A stretch of 48,485 nt of DNA from an uncultured Clostridia bacterium (GCA_944386635.1 CALXBV010000066.1:1-48485), one strand, 5' to 3'; positions 1-9,090 are shown, numbered from the stretch's first letter. Numbers and translations are program-made. The notes: generated by a model not told the origin, from the letters alone.

Positions 1-383
1 CTATGATACTAGCTATGGAAAATGCAGGAAAACTGATTGAAGATGAAGAGTTAAGGGAGCAAATAAAGGGGAGTGGAATAGGTACAAGTGCAACTAGAGC
101 AGAAATTATAAAAAAATTGGAAAGAATAGATTATATTTCTACCAATAAAAAAACACAAATTTTGACTCCTACTAAAAGAGGAGAATCAGTTTATGAGATA
201 GTATCAAAAACTATGCCAGATTTATTAAATCCGGAGCTTACAGCTAGCTGGGAGAAAGGGCTTACAATGGTGGCACAAAAGGAAATTAAAGCGGATGAAT
301 TTATGGATAAGCTAGAGGAATATATTAGAAACAAAGTTGTAAAATTTAAAAAAAGAAGAAATCAATATTTGTATGGTTATTAA
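1..383 (+). CDS. topB: DNA topoisomerase III-like (type IA), C-terminal part
   Basis: Partial gene; the frame is open to the left edge, so the true start lies outside the window. The visible ~126 residues carry a GIGTSATRAEII motif followed by a KLERIDYI helix and an LTPTKRG stretch, the signature of the C-terminal core of type IA topoisomerases of the TopB/TopA group that relax or decatenate single-stranded DNA. The protein stops with a Lys/Arg-rich tail and shows no C-terminal zinc-finger cysteines, which fits TopB better than TopA. The catalytic tyrosine and Toprim domain are not in view, so TopB versus TopA rests on this tail only. Confidence 0.75.
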   Translation, partial: MILAMENAGKLIEDEELREQIKGSGIGTSATRAEIIKKLERIDYISTNKKTQILTPTKRGESVYEIVSKTMPDLLNPELTASWEKGLTMVAQKEIKADEFMDKLEEYIRNKVVKFKKRRNQYLYGY

Positions 384-386
384 TTA

Positions 387-414
387 TTGCTTTTTTCTAT
401 TTTTAATGTATAAT
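387..414 (+). promoter_or_regulatory. sigma-A-like promoter for frr operon
   Basis: TTGCTT (387-392), 16-base spacer, perfect TATAAT (409-414), placed 38 bases before the frr start in the short gap after the topoisomerase gene. Confidence 0.5.
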
Positions 415-451
415 TATATTATGAGCAAATTTAAAGGAGAGTTAAAAAATT

Positions 452-1000
452 ATGGAATATGATCAATTAGAAGAAAAAATGCAAAAGGCTGTTGATTATT
501 TATGTGATGAATTAGCAGCAATAAGAGCAGGTAGAGCAAATCCTGCAATATTAAATAAAGTAACAGTAGAGTACTATGGTGTACAGACTCCATTAAATCA
601 AATAGGAGCTATATCTGTACCAGAAGCAAGACAATTATTAATAACTCCATGGGACAGATCTTTACTTGGACCAATAATAAAAGCTATACAGGTAGCAGAA
701 CTTGGAGTTAATCCTATAAATGATGGAAATAGTGTAAGACTTACATTTCCAGAATTAAATGAGGAAAGAAGAAGACAAATTGTAAAAGATGTAAAGGCAT
801 TAGGTGAAGACGCAAAAGTTGCTATTAGAAATGTAAGAAGAGATGGAATAGATGAAGCTAAATCACTAAAAAATAGTGGCGAAATGACAGAAGATGGACT
901 AAAAGCTGCAGAAGAAAAAATACAAAAAATAACAGATAAATATATAGATAAAGTTGAAAAGGTAATTACTGAAAAAGAAAAAGAGGTAATGGAAGTATAA
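452..1000 (+). CDS. frr: Ribosome recycling factor
   Basis: RRF, acting with EF-G to split the post-termination ribosome. The 182-residue length is close to the family norm (about 185), and the protein shows the typical N-terminal helix, the RAGRANPAIL motif near residues 26-35, the beta-rich domain II (VPEARQLLITPWD) and a C-terminal Lys/Glu-rich helix bundle. The ATG is preceded by AAAGGAG at 433-439. In most Bacillota frr is followed by uppS and cdsA; here cdsA follows directly after 21 bases, so uppS is absent from the usual place. Confidence 0.95.
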   Translation: MEYDQLEEKMQKAVDYLCDELAAIRAGRANPAILNKVTVEYYGVQTPLNQIGAISVPEARQLLITPWDRSLLGPIIKAIQVAELGVNPINDGNSVRLTFPELNEERRRQIVKDVKALGEDAKVAIRNVRRDGIDEAKSLKNSGEMTEDGLKAAEEKIQKITDKYIDKVEKVITEKEKEVMEV

Positions 1001-1021
1001 AAAAAGTAAGGGGTTTTTAAA

Positions 1022-1849
1022 TTGAGAGAAAGCGTTAAAAGATTAACATCTGGATTTGTCTTTATGGTAGTATTAATATTAGTGTTGTGTTTAAATAATG
1101 CTATAGTAGATTCAGTGTTTGTTTTATTACTATCTATTATAGGAGTATATGAATATAATAAATGTTTTAAAACTAAGGGATATAATCCAATTTCTATAAT
1201 TGGATATATAGGCTGTTTAGGAACTTTATTATTAGGAGCCAATATAGACGTACTAACTAAAGTTAACATTATTGCAATCTCGATTCCAGTTTTACTTGTT
1301 ATTATGTTTTCTTATATAGTTATAAAGAAATTAAAAGTAAATATTATTGATTTAATTATTACTTTCTTTTCAATAATATATGTTCCGTTTTTATTTTCAT
1401 TTATTAAATTATTATTTTTAATGCCTCATGGCAGAATTTTTGTTATACTCGCATTTGCAAGTTCTATCTCTACAGATACATTCGCATATGAGATAGGATC
1501 ACGCTTTGGAAAGCATAAATTGTCAGAAGTTGTAAGCCCTAAAAAAAGTATTGAAGGCTCAATTGCTGGAATTATCGGTTCTGTTATTGTATGTAGTATA
1601 GTTGCAGTAATAACAAATACATATTTTAATACTAATTTTAATATAATATTAATAGCGATTATGGGATTAGTTTTGAGTATAGTAGGTCAGATTGGTGATT
1701 TAGCTGCATCTTCTATAAAAAGATTTTGTGGTGTAAAAGATTTTAGTAAACTAATGCCAGGACATGGTGGTATTTTAGATAGATTTGATAGTGTTATGTT
1801 TATAGCACCTATATTATACGCATTTATATATTTATTTAATTTAATATAA
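1022..1849 (+). CDS. cdsA: Phosphatidate cytidylyltransferase
   Basis: Makes CDP-diacylglycerol from phosphatidic acid and CTP in the membrane, the entry to phosphatidylglycerol and cardiolipin. 275 residues with about seven or eight hydrophobic segments. The C-terminal signature is present: SSIKRFCGVKDFSKLMPGHG followed by GGILDRFDS, containing the KD and DRxD residues of the CDP-alcohol/cytidylyltransferase motif. Starts with TTG behind a TAAGGGG ribosome site (1007-1013). Lies between frr and rseP, as in many Bacillota, but without uppS before it and dxr after it. Confidence 0.92.
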   Translation: MRESVKRLTSGFVFMVVLILVLCLNNAIVDSVFVLLLSIIGVYEYNKCFKTKGYNPISIIGYIGCLGTLLLGANIDVLTKVNIIAISIPVLLVIMFSYIVIKKLKVNIIDLIITFFSIIYVPFLFSFIKLLFLMPHGRIFVILAFASSISTDTFAYEIGSRFGKHKLSEVVSPKKSIEGSIAGIIGSVIVCSIVAVITNTYFNTNFNIILIAIMGLVLSIVGQIGDLAASSIKRFCGVKDFSKLMPGHGGILDRFDSVMFIAPILYAFIYLFNLI

Positions 1850-1871
1850 AGTATAAAGGGAGGTAAAAAAA

Positions 1872-3134
1872 TTGATAACTTTTTTAATAACTATAGTAAA
1901 ATTACTTGCAATAATTGTAGTAGTAGCTACTGTTCATGAGTTTGGACATTTTTTAGCAAGTAAGCTATTGAAAGTTGGAGTAGATGAATTTGCAATTGGA
2001 TTTGGACCAAAAATTGTACAGAAAAAGTTTAGAGGTACTATGTATTCTTTAAGATGGATACCTCTTGGTGGATATTGTGCTATCGAAGGAGAAGAGGCAA
2101 CAGATGGGGAAGAAGTAAGTGAATCCTCATATCAAAAAAAGAATGCATTTGAAAAAATTATTATTCTTTCAATGGGTGTAATATTTAACTTTATTTTAGC
2201 AACAATTGTATTTTTAGTAGTATATTTACCAGGAAATGTTGCTACAACTCAAATTACATCGCTTACTGAAAATTCTGTTTTAGAGGATGCTGGATTACAA
2301 CCCGGGGATATAATAAAATCTATAAATGGAAAAGAAGTAGAATTATATTCACAAATTTCTAATTATAGACTAAGTGGAGAATCAAATGATATAACTGTAG
2401 AATATGAAAGAGATGGTCAAATATACACTGCTACTGTAGAGAATGCTAGAAGAATAGAAGGAAAGATTGGTATAAGTTTTAAAGTAGATGATGAAGGAAA
2501 TCAGACAAATGTTGTAGAACTAACTGGAGCAGGAACAAGTGCTACAGAAGTTGGAATAAAAGCTGGCGATATTATTTTATCTGTAGATAATGTATCAACA
2601 CCAGATGCTATTAGTGTAGTAAATGAAATAGAAAAGAAACCTGAACAAGAAGTAATAGTAAAGGTGCAAAGAGGAGATGAAATAATAGATTTTAGTGTTG
2701 TACCAGAGGCAACAGAAGTATTTGATTTGGGTATAGCAAGTATTGCAACAACAAAATCAAATATATCATATGCTTTTATAGAAACAGTTGAAAATATTAA
2801 AAGTATAGTAGGTTCATATGCGGATTTATTTACTGGTAAAGTATCTTTAGATAATATGTCTGGAATAGTTGGAATAGGAGAAGTAGTTTCAAAGAGTCAA
2901 GGAGTTTTAAATTTCTTCTTCTTAATGGCAATGATTAGTATGGCTGTTGGTGTAGCAAACATATTACCTTTCCCACCTCTAGATGGAGGAAAAATATTAC
3001 TTGTACTTATAGAATGTATTACAAGAAGAAAAGTATCTGAAAAAGTTGAACTTGCAGTATCATATATAGGACTTGGATTACTATTATTGCTAACAGTATT
3101 TGTAACATATAAAGATATAGTAAGAATTATATAG
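1872..3134 (+). CDS. rseP: Site-2 membrane metalloprotease RseP/RasP (M50)
   Basis: Intramembrane zinc protease that cleaves anti-sigma factors and remnant signal peptides. 420 residues. HEFGH (22-26) lies in the first transmembrane helix and provides two zinc ligands and the catalytic Glu; the third ligand lies in LDGG near residue 370. Two PDZ-like stretches (LEDAGLQPGDII around residue 137 and VGIKAGDIIL around 228) lie between them. TTG start with GGGAGGT upstream. The next gene is bofA; in sporulation the related protease SpoIVFB is held by BofA, but this protein has the PDZ-bearing RseP layout, not the SpoIVFB one. Confidence 0.92.
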   Translation: MITFLITIVKLLAIIVVVATVHEFGHFLASKLLKVGVDEFAIGFGPKIVQKKFRGTMYSLRWIPLGGYCAIEGEEATDGEEVSESSYQKKNAFEKIIILSMGVIFNFILATIVFLVVYLPGNVATTQITSLTENSVLEDAGLQPGDIIKSINGKEVELYSQISNYRLSGESNDITVEYERDGQIYTATVENARRIEGKIGISFKVDDEGNQTNVVELTGAGTSATEVGIKAGDIILSVDNVSTPDAISVVNEIEKKPEQEVIVKVQRGDEIIDFSVVPEATEVFDLGIASIATTKSNISYAFIETVENIKSIVGSYADLFTGKVSLDNMSGIVGIGEVVSKSQGVLNFFFLMAMISMAVGVANILPFPPLDGGKILLVLIECITRRKVSEKVELAVSYIGLGLLLLLTVFVTYKDIVRII

Positions 3135-3150
3135 TTTAGGGGGTATACAT

Positions 3151-3405
3151 ATGACTGAGTATATAGTTTTAATATTTGCGGCTATTGCTGTAATTATAGT
3201 AGCAAAATTGCTAGCATGGCCTATAAAAAAGATTATAAAACTTGCTATAAATGTTGGTTTAGGTATAATAATGATTTATTTAGTCAATACTTTTGGTGGA
3301 GCTATAGGAATAACAATTCCTTTTAATATAATAACTGCATTGATTGCTGGAATATTTGGTGTACCTGGTGTTATACTATTAATTTTTATTGGATTTTTTA
3401 TATAA
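3151..3405 (+). CDS. bofA: Pro-sigma-K processing inhibitor BofA family protein
   Basis: 84-residue protein made almost entirely of hydrophobic segments (about residues 4-20, 28-48, 55-84) and ending GVPGVILLIFIGFFI, which matches the conserved C-terminus of BofA. In Bacillus subtilis BofA with SpoIVFA restrains the SpoIVFB protease that activates sigma-K. Neither spoIVFA nor spoIVFB is visible here. Ribosome site TTAGGGGG sits just upstream. It is followed by sleB and ypeB, so the context is sporulation. The assignment is from length, membrane layout and the C-terminal motif. Confidence 0.75.
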   Translation: MTEYIVLIFAAIAVIIVAKLLAWPIKKIIKLAINVGLGIIMIYLVNTFGGAIGITIPFNIITALIAGIFGVPGVILLIFIGFFI

Positions 3406-3472
3406 AATAGATAAATTTAGCATGTTGTATATTTTTTATCTTTATAACTCAAAATATTTAAAGGTGAAGATT

Positions 3473-3955
3473 ATGAAGAAAAAATATATAGCATGTCTTT
3501 TTTTTGTTATGTTTTTTATATATACAATAGTAGTAGTATATGCTCAAACGCAAAAAGTGGAAAGCTCAATATCTACTAACAAAGCATCTGGAGATAATAT
3601 GGTAGAGCTTCTTGCTCGTCTAATAAATGGTGAAGCAAGAGGAGAACCATATATAGGTCAAGTAGCTGTTGGTGCAGTAATAATGAATAGGGTAAAAGAT
3701 CCGTCTTTTCCAAATACTATTGCAGGAGTAATATATCAAAATGGGCAGTTTTCATGTGTTACAGATGGGCAATTTGATGTACCTATAGATGAAGAATCAA
3801 CTGTGTACAAAGCAGCACAAGATGCTATGAATGGTGTTGATCCAACAAATGGTGCATTGTATTTTTATAATCCATCTAAGACCAAAAGCAAATGGCTATT
3901 TTCTCTTAAAACATTAACGACCATTGGAAAGCATGTATTTGCAGTGGAGGAATAG
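3473..3955 (+). CDS. sleB: Spore cortex-lytic enzyme, SleB family
   Basis: Lytic transglycosylase that degrades the spore cortex during germination. The start chosen is ATG 3473, behind AAAGGTGAAG; an in-frame ATG at 3389 would overlap bofA and lacks a ribosome site. The 160-residue protein has an N-terminal signal segment (residues 5-24, ending VYAQT) and then one hydrolase_2 domain with NGEARGE (Glu54 is the expected catalytic acid), AVGAVIMNRV and GQFSCVTDGQFD. The N-terminal peptidoglycan-binding domain of B. subtilis SleB is missing, so this is the short form. ypeB follows after 2 bases. Confidence 0.88.
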   Translation: MKKKYIACLFFVMFFIYTIVVVYAQTQKVESSISTNKASGDNMVELLARLINGEARGEPYIGQVAVGAVIMNRVKDPSFPNTIAGVIYQNGQFSCVTDGQFDVPIDEESTVYKAAQDAMNGVDPTNGALYFYNPSKTKSKWLFSLKTLTTIGKHVFAVEE

Positions 3956-3957
3956 CT

Positions 3958-5331
3958 ATGTTTGAAAAATTTGAAAAGAAGATAATAGATTTTAAAAGAA
4001 AATTAGGTCAGAAGAAACTTGGAATTTTATTTTTTAGTATATTTTCATTAATAATACTCGGAACTATGGTATTATTAAAGCAATTTAAGATAGAAAAACA
4101 ACTAGTACAAGATGGATATAATAGGAGTATGTATGATTTTGTTGCAAATGTTAATAATGTAGAAAACGAAATAGCTAAATTAAAAATCACAAGTAATGAT
4201 ACATATACACTAACTACACTTGCAAGTATATTTGCTAAAGCTAATAGTGCTAAATCTAATTTAGATATATTACCTTTTTCTGCAAACAGTATATCTAATG
4301 TCTCTAAGTTTTTAACACAAGTAAGTGATTTTTCATATTCTCTTATGAGAAATATTATAAATGGTGAGAATATATCAGATTATAAGGAGGAAATTGATAC
4401 TATTTATGCTAAGATATATGATCTATCTAATGTTACGGAAGAAATATATAATGATTTAAATAATAAAAATATCAAATGGGATGAATTAGAAGAGATAGGA
4501 GATGAAAAAATAAAAACATCTCAGGCTGAAGAAGAGCTATCTAGTGTAAATAAAATTGGAAAGACATTTACAGAATATGAAGGGTTAATATATGATGGTG
4601 CATTTTCGGATCATATATTGCAAATGGAGCCAAGTTTTTTGACAGGGAATATTTTATCTAGTCAAGAAGTAGAAAATAATTTAAAAGAAAAATTAAATAT
4701 AACTGAGATTACGTTTAAAGAAGAACAAGATGGAAAAATTCCACTTTATATATATGAAGCAAAACTAGAAGGAAATGACACATTAAAAACTATATATGTA
4801 ACAAAAGATGATGGAAGAATCTATCAAATAGTATCAGATAGAAAAGCTGAAGAAGAAAATATTGATATAGAACAAGCAAAACAATATGCACAAGATTTTA
4901 TGAATAGGCTTGGTATATATGATATAACACCAACATATTATCTTAAAGGAGAGAATATGGTAACAATATCTTTTGCTGCACTTCAAGAGAATGTAATTAT
5001 ATATTCAGATTTAATAAAAGTTAAAGTCGCTTTAGATACAGGAGAAATAATGACTTTTGAAGCTAATGGATATATATATAATCATAAAGAAAGGAATATA
5101 TCTCCTAGTAAGAGTATTGAAGAGGCACGAGAAAAATTATACCAAGACCTAAATATTGAGACTCAAAGACTTTGCATAATACCTACAGATTCTAAGGATG
5201 AGGTATTAGCATATGAATTTAAAGGTAATATAGATGATAAAGAGTTTTTGGTATATATAAATGCTGATACATTACAGGAAGAAAAGATATATATTTTGTT
5301 AGACACACCTGGAGGTACAATGGCTATTTAG
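3958..5331 (+). CDS. ypeB: Germination protein YpeB
   Basis: Partner protein needed to place and protect SleB in the spore. 457 residues, near the family size (about 450). One N-terminal transmembrane segment (residues 20-41), then a mostly helical region, then repeated PepSY-like units in the C-terminal half (for example IDIEQAKQYAQDFM around residue 300 and SPSKSIEEAREKLYQDL around 380). Lies 2 bases after sleB, the standard sleB-ypeB pair, and is followed by a terminator, so it ends the frr-to-ypeB block. Confidence 0.88.
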   Translation: MFEKFEKKIIDFKRKLGQKKLGILFFSIFSLIILGTMVLLKQFKIEKQLVQDGYNRSMYDFVANVNNVENEIAKLKITSNDTYTLTTLASIFAKANSAKSNLDILPFSANSISNVSKFLTQVSDFSYSLMRNIINGENISDYKEEIDTIYAKIYDLSNVTEEIYNDLNNKNIKWDELEEIGDEKIKTSQAEEELSSVNKIGKTFTEYEGLIYDGAFSDHILQMEPSFLTGNILSSQEVENNLKEKLNITEITFKEEQDGKIPLYIYEAKLEGNDTLKTIYVTKDDGRIYQIVSDRKAEEENIDIEQAKQYAQDFMNRLGIYDITPTYYLKGENMVTISFAALQENVIIYSDLIKVKVALDTGEIMTFEANGYIYNHKERNISPSKSIEEAREKLYQDLNIETQRLCIIPTDSKDEVLAYEFKGNIDDKEFLVYINADTLQEEKIYILLDTPGGTMAI

Positions 5332-5335
5332 TAAC

Positions 5336-5378
5336 AAAAAAATATAGTGTTTCATAATTGAAATACTATATTTTTTTT
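5336..5378 (+). terminator. Rho-independent terminator after ypeB
   Basis: AATATAGTGTTTC pairs with GAAATACTATATT (one G-T pair, 6-base loop) and is followed by a run of eight T. Confidence 0.8.
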
Positions 5379-5386
5379 GATATAAT
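5358..5386 (+). promoter_or_regulatory. sigma-A-like promoter overlapping the ypeB terminator
   Basis: TTGAAA (5358-5363), 17-base spacer, TATAAT (5381-5386). The -35 box lies inside the second arm of the ypeB terminator hairpin and the spacer is its U-tract. It would drive the DUF6873-like gene, pcrA and the NTP pyrophosphatase gene. Confidence 0.65.
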
Positions 5387-5447
5387 AAATTAGAAATTAG
5401 GTTATGTTTTATTTGAAAAAATTTATATAAAAAAGGATGGATGTATT

Positions 5448-6167
5448 ATGCAATATATTTTAATAGACTGCAGAATGAGAAATATAGAAAAAAATATGTT
5501 AAAATATTTAGGTTATAAACTTATTAGCATAAATAAATCTCAAAATGTATATCCAGAAATATCATCTCATGTGGATATTTTTACAACTAAAATTGGAGAT
5601 AATTTAATTGTTGAAAAAAGCAAATATGAAGATCTACTTTTTTTAATTAAAAATAGTGAGTATAATATTATATCTGGTAAAGAGAAAGTTGGTATTAATT
5701 ATCCAGAAGATATAAAGTATAACGTATGTATTGTAGGAAAGTATGCAATACATAATTTTAAATATACAGATAAAAATGTGTTAAGATTATTGAAAGATAA
5801 TGGATATGAATTAATAAATGTTGAACAAGGATATTCAAATTGTTCAATAGCAGTGATAGATGATAATAGTGTTATTACATCCGATAAAAAAATTGCAGAA
5901 AAACTCAAAGCTAATAACATTAGTGTATTGCTTTTAGATTATGTTCCAGACATAAAGTTAAAAGATGAATATAATAATTATAGTAATATGACAGGATTTA
6001 TTGGTGGGGCTATAGGAAGAATAGGAAATAGTATTATTATATTTGGAGATTTAAATAAAATAGATAAAGAAGAAAAAATCAGAAAATTTATAACTGATAG
6101 AAAACTAAAAATAATAGATTTTAAAGGATTAGATGTTATAGATTATGGTGGAATTTTAGAATTATAA
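5448..6167 (+). CDS. DUF6873-like (GME-fold type) conserved protein
   Basis: 239-residue soluble protein without signal peptide or membrane segment. The C-terminal pattern (a glycine-rich FIGGAIGRIG block, IIIFGDLNKID, then an ending DYGGILEL) resembles the DUF6873 family, which is assigned to the guanidino-modifying-enzyme (GME) fold by its family name; I recognise this by motif only. No enzymatic function is established and I cannot see a clear Cys/His catalytic pair. It stands 13 bases before pcrA in one operon, which suggests co-expression but not a role in repair. Ribosome site AAAAGGATGG. Confidence 0.5.
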   Translation: MQYILIDCRMRNIEKNMLKYLGYKLISINKSQNVYPEISSHVDIFTTKIGDNLIVEKSKYEDLLFLIKNSEYNIISGKEKVGINYPEDIKYNVCIVGKYAIHNFKYTDKNVLRLLKDNGYELINVEQGYSNCSIAVIDDNSVITSDKKIAEKLKANNISVLLLDYVPDIKLKDEYNNYSNMTGFIGGAIGRIGNSIIIFGDLNKIDKEEKIRKFITDRKLKIIDFKGLDVIDYGGILEL

Positions 6168-6180
6168 AGGGGTATTATAA

Positions 6181-8481
6181 ATGAGTGAATTATTGGAAAA
6201 TTTAAATGATAAACAAAAAGAAGCAGTTGAATATATGGCAGGACCATTATTAATTCTTGCAGGAGCTGGCTCTGGAAAAACTAGAGTATTAACATATAAA
6301 ATAGCATATTTACTTGAAAAAGAAATTGTTAAGCCATGGCAAATACTTGCTATTACGTTTACAAATAAAGCAGCAAAAGAAATGAAAGAAAGAGTAGAAG
6401 CACTTGTTGGACAAGTATCAAATGATATGTGGCTTGGTACATTTCATTCTGTTTGTGTAAGAATATTAAAAAGAGAAATTGAACTTTTAGGGTATACAAG
6501 AGATTTTAATATATTTGATGAGATTGATAAGGAAAAAGTTATAAAAGAAGTTATGAAAAAACTCAATATAGATGAAAAAGTATATCCCGTTGGACTTATA
6601 AAGTCTGAAATAAGCAAAGCTAAAGAAGTTATGAAAGATGAAGTAGCATATCAAAAAGATGCAATGGGAGATTTTAGAAAAGAAGAAATAGCTAAAGTTT
6701 ACAATATGTATCAGACAACACTTAAAAAGAATAATTCTATAGATTTTGATGATATAATTATGCTTACAGTAAAACTTTTTTTAGAGAATCCAGATAGACT
6801 TTTATATTATCAAAATAAATTTAACTATATTTTAGTTGATGAGTATCAAGATACTAATAAAACACAGTTTTTATTAATAAGTATGTTATCTTCTGCTACA
6901 GGCAATATTTGTGTTGTTGGAGATGAATCACAGAGTATATATGGCTTTAGGGGCGCAGATATATCTAATATTTTAAATTTTGAACAAGAATTTCCAAATG
7001 CTAAGATAATAAAATTAGAAGAAAATTATAGAAGTACAAAAAATATTTTAAATGCTGCAAATGAAGTTATTAAAAATAATAAATCTAAAATAGACAAGCA
7101 GTTATGGACACAAAATGAAGAAGGAGATAAAATAGAGTATAAAACATTAAATAATGAGTATGAAGAAGTTGAATATGTTGTAGATGAAATAGATGATATT
7201 TGTAGAAAAGAAAATGAAAAATATTCAGATTTTGCAGTATTATTTAGAACTAATGCTCAGGCACGTGTGCTAGAAGAGGTATTTATGAAGTCTGGAACTC
7301 CATATAAGCTTGTTGGAGGAATAAAGTTTTATGCAAGAAAAGAAATTAAAGATATAATTAGCTATTTGAAGTTGATACAAAATGTAAATGATAATATTGC
7401 TTTAAAAAGAATAATTAATGAGCCTAAAAGAGGCATAGGTGATACTGCAGTAGATAAGTTGGATTTGATAGCCACTGAAAAAGGGGTATCGATTTTTGAG
7501 TTAATACAAGATAGCAATAACTTAGTTGGACTTAGAAGTGCTGGAAATATAATGGCATTTAGAGATATGATAAATGAATTAATTAAAGAGAAAGATAAAA
7601 TTAAGGTTTCAGAGCTTATTAAAAAGACTTTAAAAGATTCTGGATATGAAGATATGTTAAATTTAGAAGGAACTAAAGAGACAGAAATAAGATTTGATAA
7701 CTTAATGGAATTTATTGGTGTAGCTATTGAATTTGAAAATGAAAATGCAGAAAATTCGCTTGGAGATTTTTTAGATAGTATTGCATTAGTATTAGATGTA
7801 GATAATTTAGATGAGTCAACTGATGCGGTTACACTTATGACAATGCATAGTGCAAAAGGACTAGAGTTTGATAATGTATTTTTAGTGGGAATGGAAGAAG
7901 GACTATTTCCTTCAAAACGCTCTATAGAAGAGGACTCACAAACAGAGGAAGAAAGAAGACTATGCTATGTTGCTATTACAAGAGCTAAAAAACATTTATT
8001 TATAACTAATACGAAAAAAAGAACATTATATGGCTCAACTACATATTCGACTCCATCTCGCTTTATCGATGAAATACCAGATAGCTTATTAAGTGAAAGT
8101 TCATTAGAAAACAAAGAAAATAAGGGAAACAAAAACAATACGAATATGTGGTTGGATAATGAATATAAAAGAGTTGAAACATATTTATCTAATAGAAATA
8201 GAGTAAGTGAAAATGTTGAAAGAAAAATAAGACCTAATATTGGTGTTAGTGTTGATTCGTTTTTAAAAAATTTAGCAGGAAGTAATCAAGTAAAGACTAA
8301 TTCAACACCTAAATACAAAGTTGGAATGGAAGTTAAACATAAAAAATTTGGAATAGGAACAATAGAAAATATTGAGCCAGAAGGCGATGACTTTAAGCTT
8401 GAGATTATGTTTGATGGCTCTGGATTTAAAAGACTTATGGCAAACTATACACCACTTGAGATTATAAAAGAGGAGAAATAA
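6181..8481 (+). CDS. pcrA: ATP-dependent DNA helicase PcrA/UvrD
   Basis: Superfamily 1A 3'-5' helicase for nucleotide excision and mismatch repair and for removing stalled complexes. 766 residues. Walker A AGAGSGKT (27-34), motif Ia TFTNKAAKEM, motif II VDEYQDTN (near 219), motif III VGDESQSIYGFRGAD, motif IV LEENYRST, motif V VTLMTMHSAKGLEF and motif VI CYVAITRAK are all readable. The C-terminal ~60 residues form the Tudor-like RNA-polymerase-binding domain of PcrA (YKVGMEVKHKKFGIGTI). Downstream gene starts 1 base after its stop codon. Confidence 0.95.
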   Translation: MSELLENLNDKQKEAVEYMAGPLLILAGAGSGKTRVLTYKIAYLLEKEIVKPWQILAITFTNKAAKEMKERVEALVGQVSNDMWLGTFHSVCVRILKREIELLGYTRDFNIFDEIDKEKVIKEVMKKLNIDEKVYPVGLIKSEISKAKEVMKDEVAYQKDAMGDFRKEEIAKVYNMYQTTLKKNNSIDFDDIIMLTVKLFLENPDRLLYYQNKFNYILVDEYQDTNKTQFLLISMLSSATGNICVVGDESQSIYGFRGADISNILNFEQEFPNAKIIKLEENYRSTKNILNAANEVIKNNKSKIDKQLWTQNEEGDKIEYKTLNNEYEEVEYVVDEIDDICRKENEKYSDFAVLFRTNAQARVLEEVFMKSGTPYKLVGGIKFYARKEIKDIISYLKLIQNVNDNIALKRIINEPKRGIGDTAVDKLDLIATEKGVSIFELIQDSNNLVGLRSAGNIMAFRDMINELIKEKDKIKVSELIKKTLKDSGYEDMLNLEGTKETEIRFDNLMEFIGVAIEFENENAENSLGDFLDSIALVLDVDNLDESTDAVTLMTMHSAKGLEFDNVFLVGMEEGLFPSKRSIEEDSQTEEERRLCYVAITRAKKHLFITNTKKRTLYGSTTYSTPSRFIDEIPDSLLSESSLENKENKGNKNNTNMWLDNEYKRVETYLSNRNRVSENVERKIRPNIGVSVDSFLKNLAGSNQVKTNSTPKYKVGMEVKHKKFGIGTIENIEPEGDDFKLEIMFDGSGFKRLMANYTPLEIIKEEK

Positions 8482-8482
8482 A

Positions 8483-9061
8483 ATGAAGAAAATTACATTT
8501 GTTACAACAAATAAGGGAAAAATAGCTTCTGCAAAACAATATTTAGGCGATTTAGACATAGAGGTTGAACCATATAATCATGAGTTAATTGAGCCTAGGA
8601 CAGATGATATTCAAGAGATTGCAAAGCAAAAGGTAATGCAGGCATATAATTTAGTAAAACATCCGTGTATTGCAATGGACTCGGGATTTTATATAGAAGC
8701 ATTAAATGGATTTCCAAGAGCATTTGTAAATTTTGCGTTAGATACACTTGGAGTAAATGGAATACTAGATGCAATGAGAGGCAAAGAAAACAGAAAATGT
8801 TCATTTAAAGAATGTGTTGCATACTATGACGGAAAAGAAATAAAGTATTTTTTCTATGAACATAAGGGAATTCTGGCAAATGAATATAAAGGAATAGATA
8901 AAAAAGATCAGTGGAGTCCTTTATGGCATATATATAAAGATAGCTTTGATTTAACAAAAACTTTATCTGAGCTATCTGAAGAAGAAATGATTCAAAGAAG
9001 AAAAGCTACAGGATCATCACTTCAAGAATTTGCAAGGTGGTATGTTAATGAAAATAAATAA
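8483..9061 (+). CDS. Non-canonical purine NTP pyrophosphatase, RdgB/HAM1 family
   Basis: House-cleaning enzyme that hydrolyses dITP, XTP and similar nucleotides to the monophosphate. 192 residues. The family N-terminal motif TNKGK (residues 9-13), the ELIEPRTDDIQEIAKQK helix and the metal-site motif MDSGFYIEALNGFP (65-78) are present. The C-terminal part is less canonical than E. coli RdgB (QWSPLWHIYKDS where the family usually has a GYDPIF-type loop, and KATGSSLQEFARW instead of SHRxxA), so it may be a divergent branch with shifted substrate use. Translationally coupled to pcrA (1-base gap). Confidence 0.8.
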   Translation: MKKITFVTTNKGKIASAKQYLGDLDIEVEPYNHELIEPRTDDIQEIAKQKVMQAYNLVKHPCIAMDSGFYIEALNGFPRAFVNFALDTLGVNGILDAMRGKENRKCSFKECVAYYDGKEIKYFFYEHKGILANEYKGIDKKDQWSPLWHIYKDSFDLTKTLSELSEEEMIQRRKATGSSLQEFARWYVNENK

Positions 9062-9090
9062 AGCACTTCTAATAAGTGCTTATTTTTTTA
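9061..9090. terminator. Terminator between convergent genes
   Basis: AAGCACTT, loop CTAAT, AAGTGCTT, then ATTTTTTT. The hairpin includes the stop codons of both convergent genes, so it probably serves both strands; the U-tract is much better on the plus strand. Confidence 0.8.

Noticed and set aside
598-1269. Minus-strand ORF of 223 codons
   Set aside because: Antisense to frr and cdsA, which are certain; composition is that of an AT-rich shadow frame.
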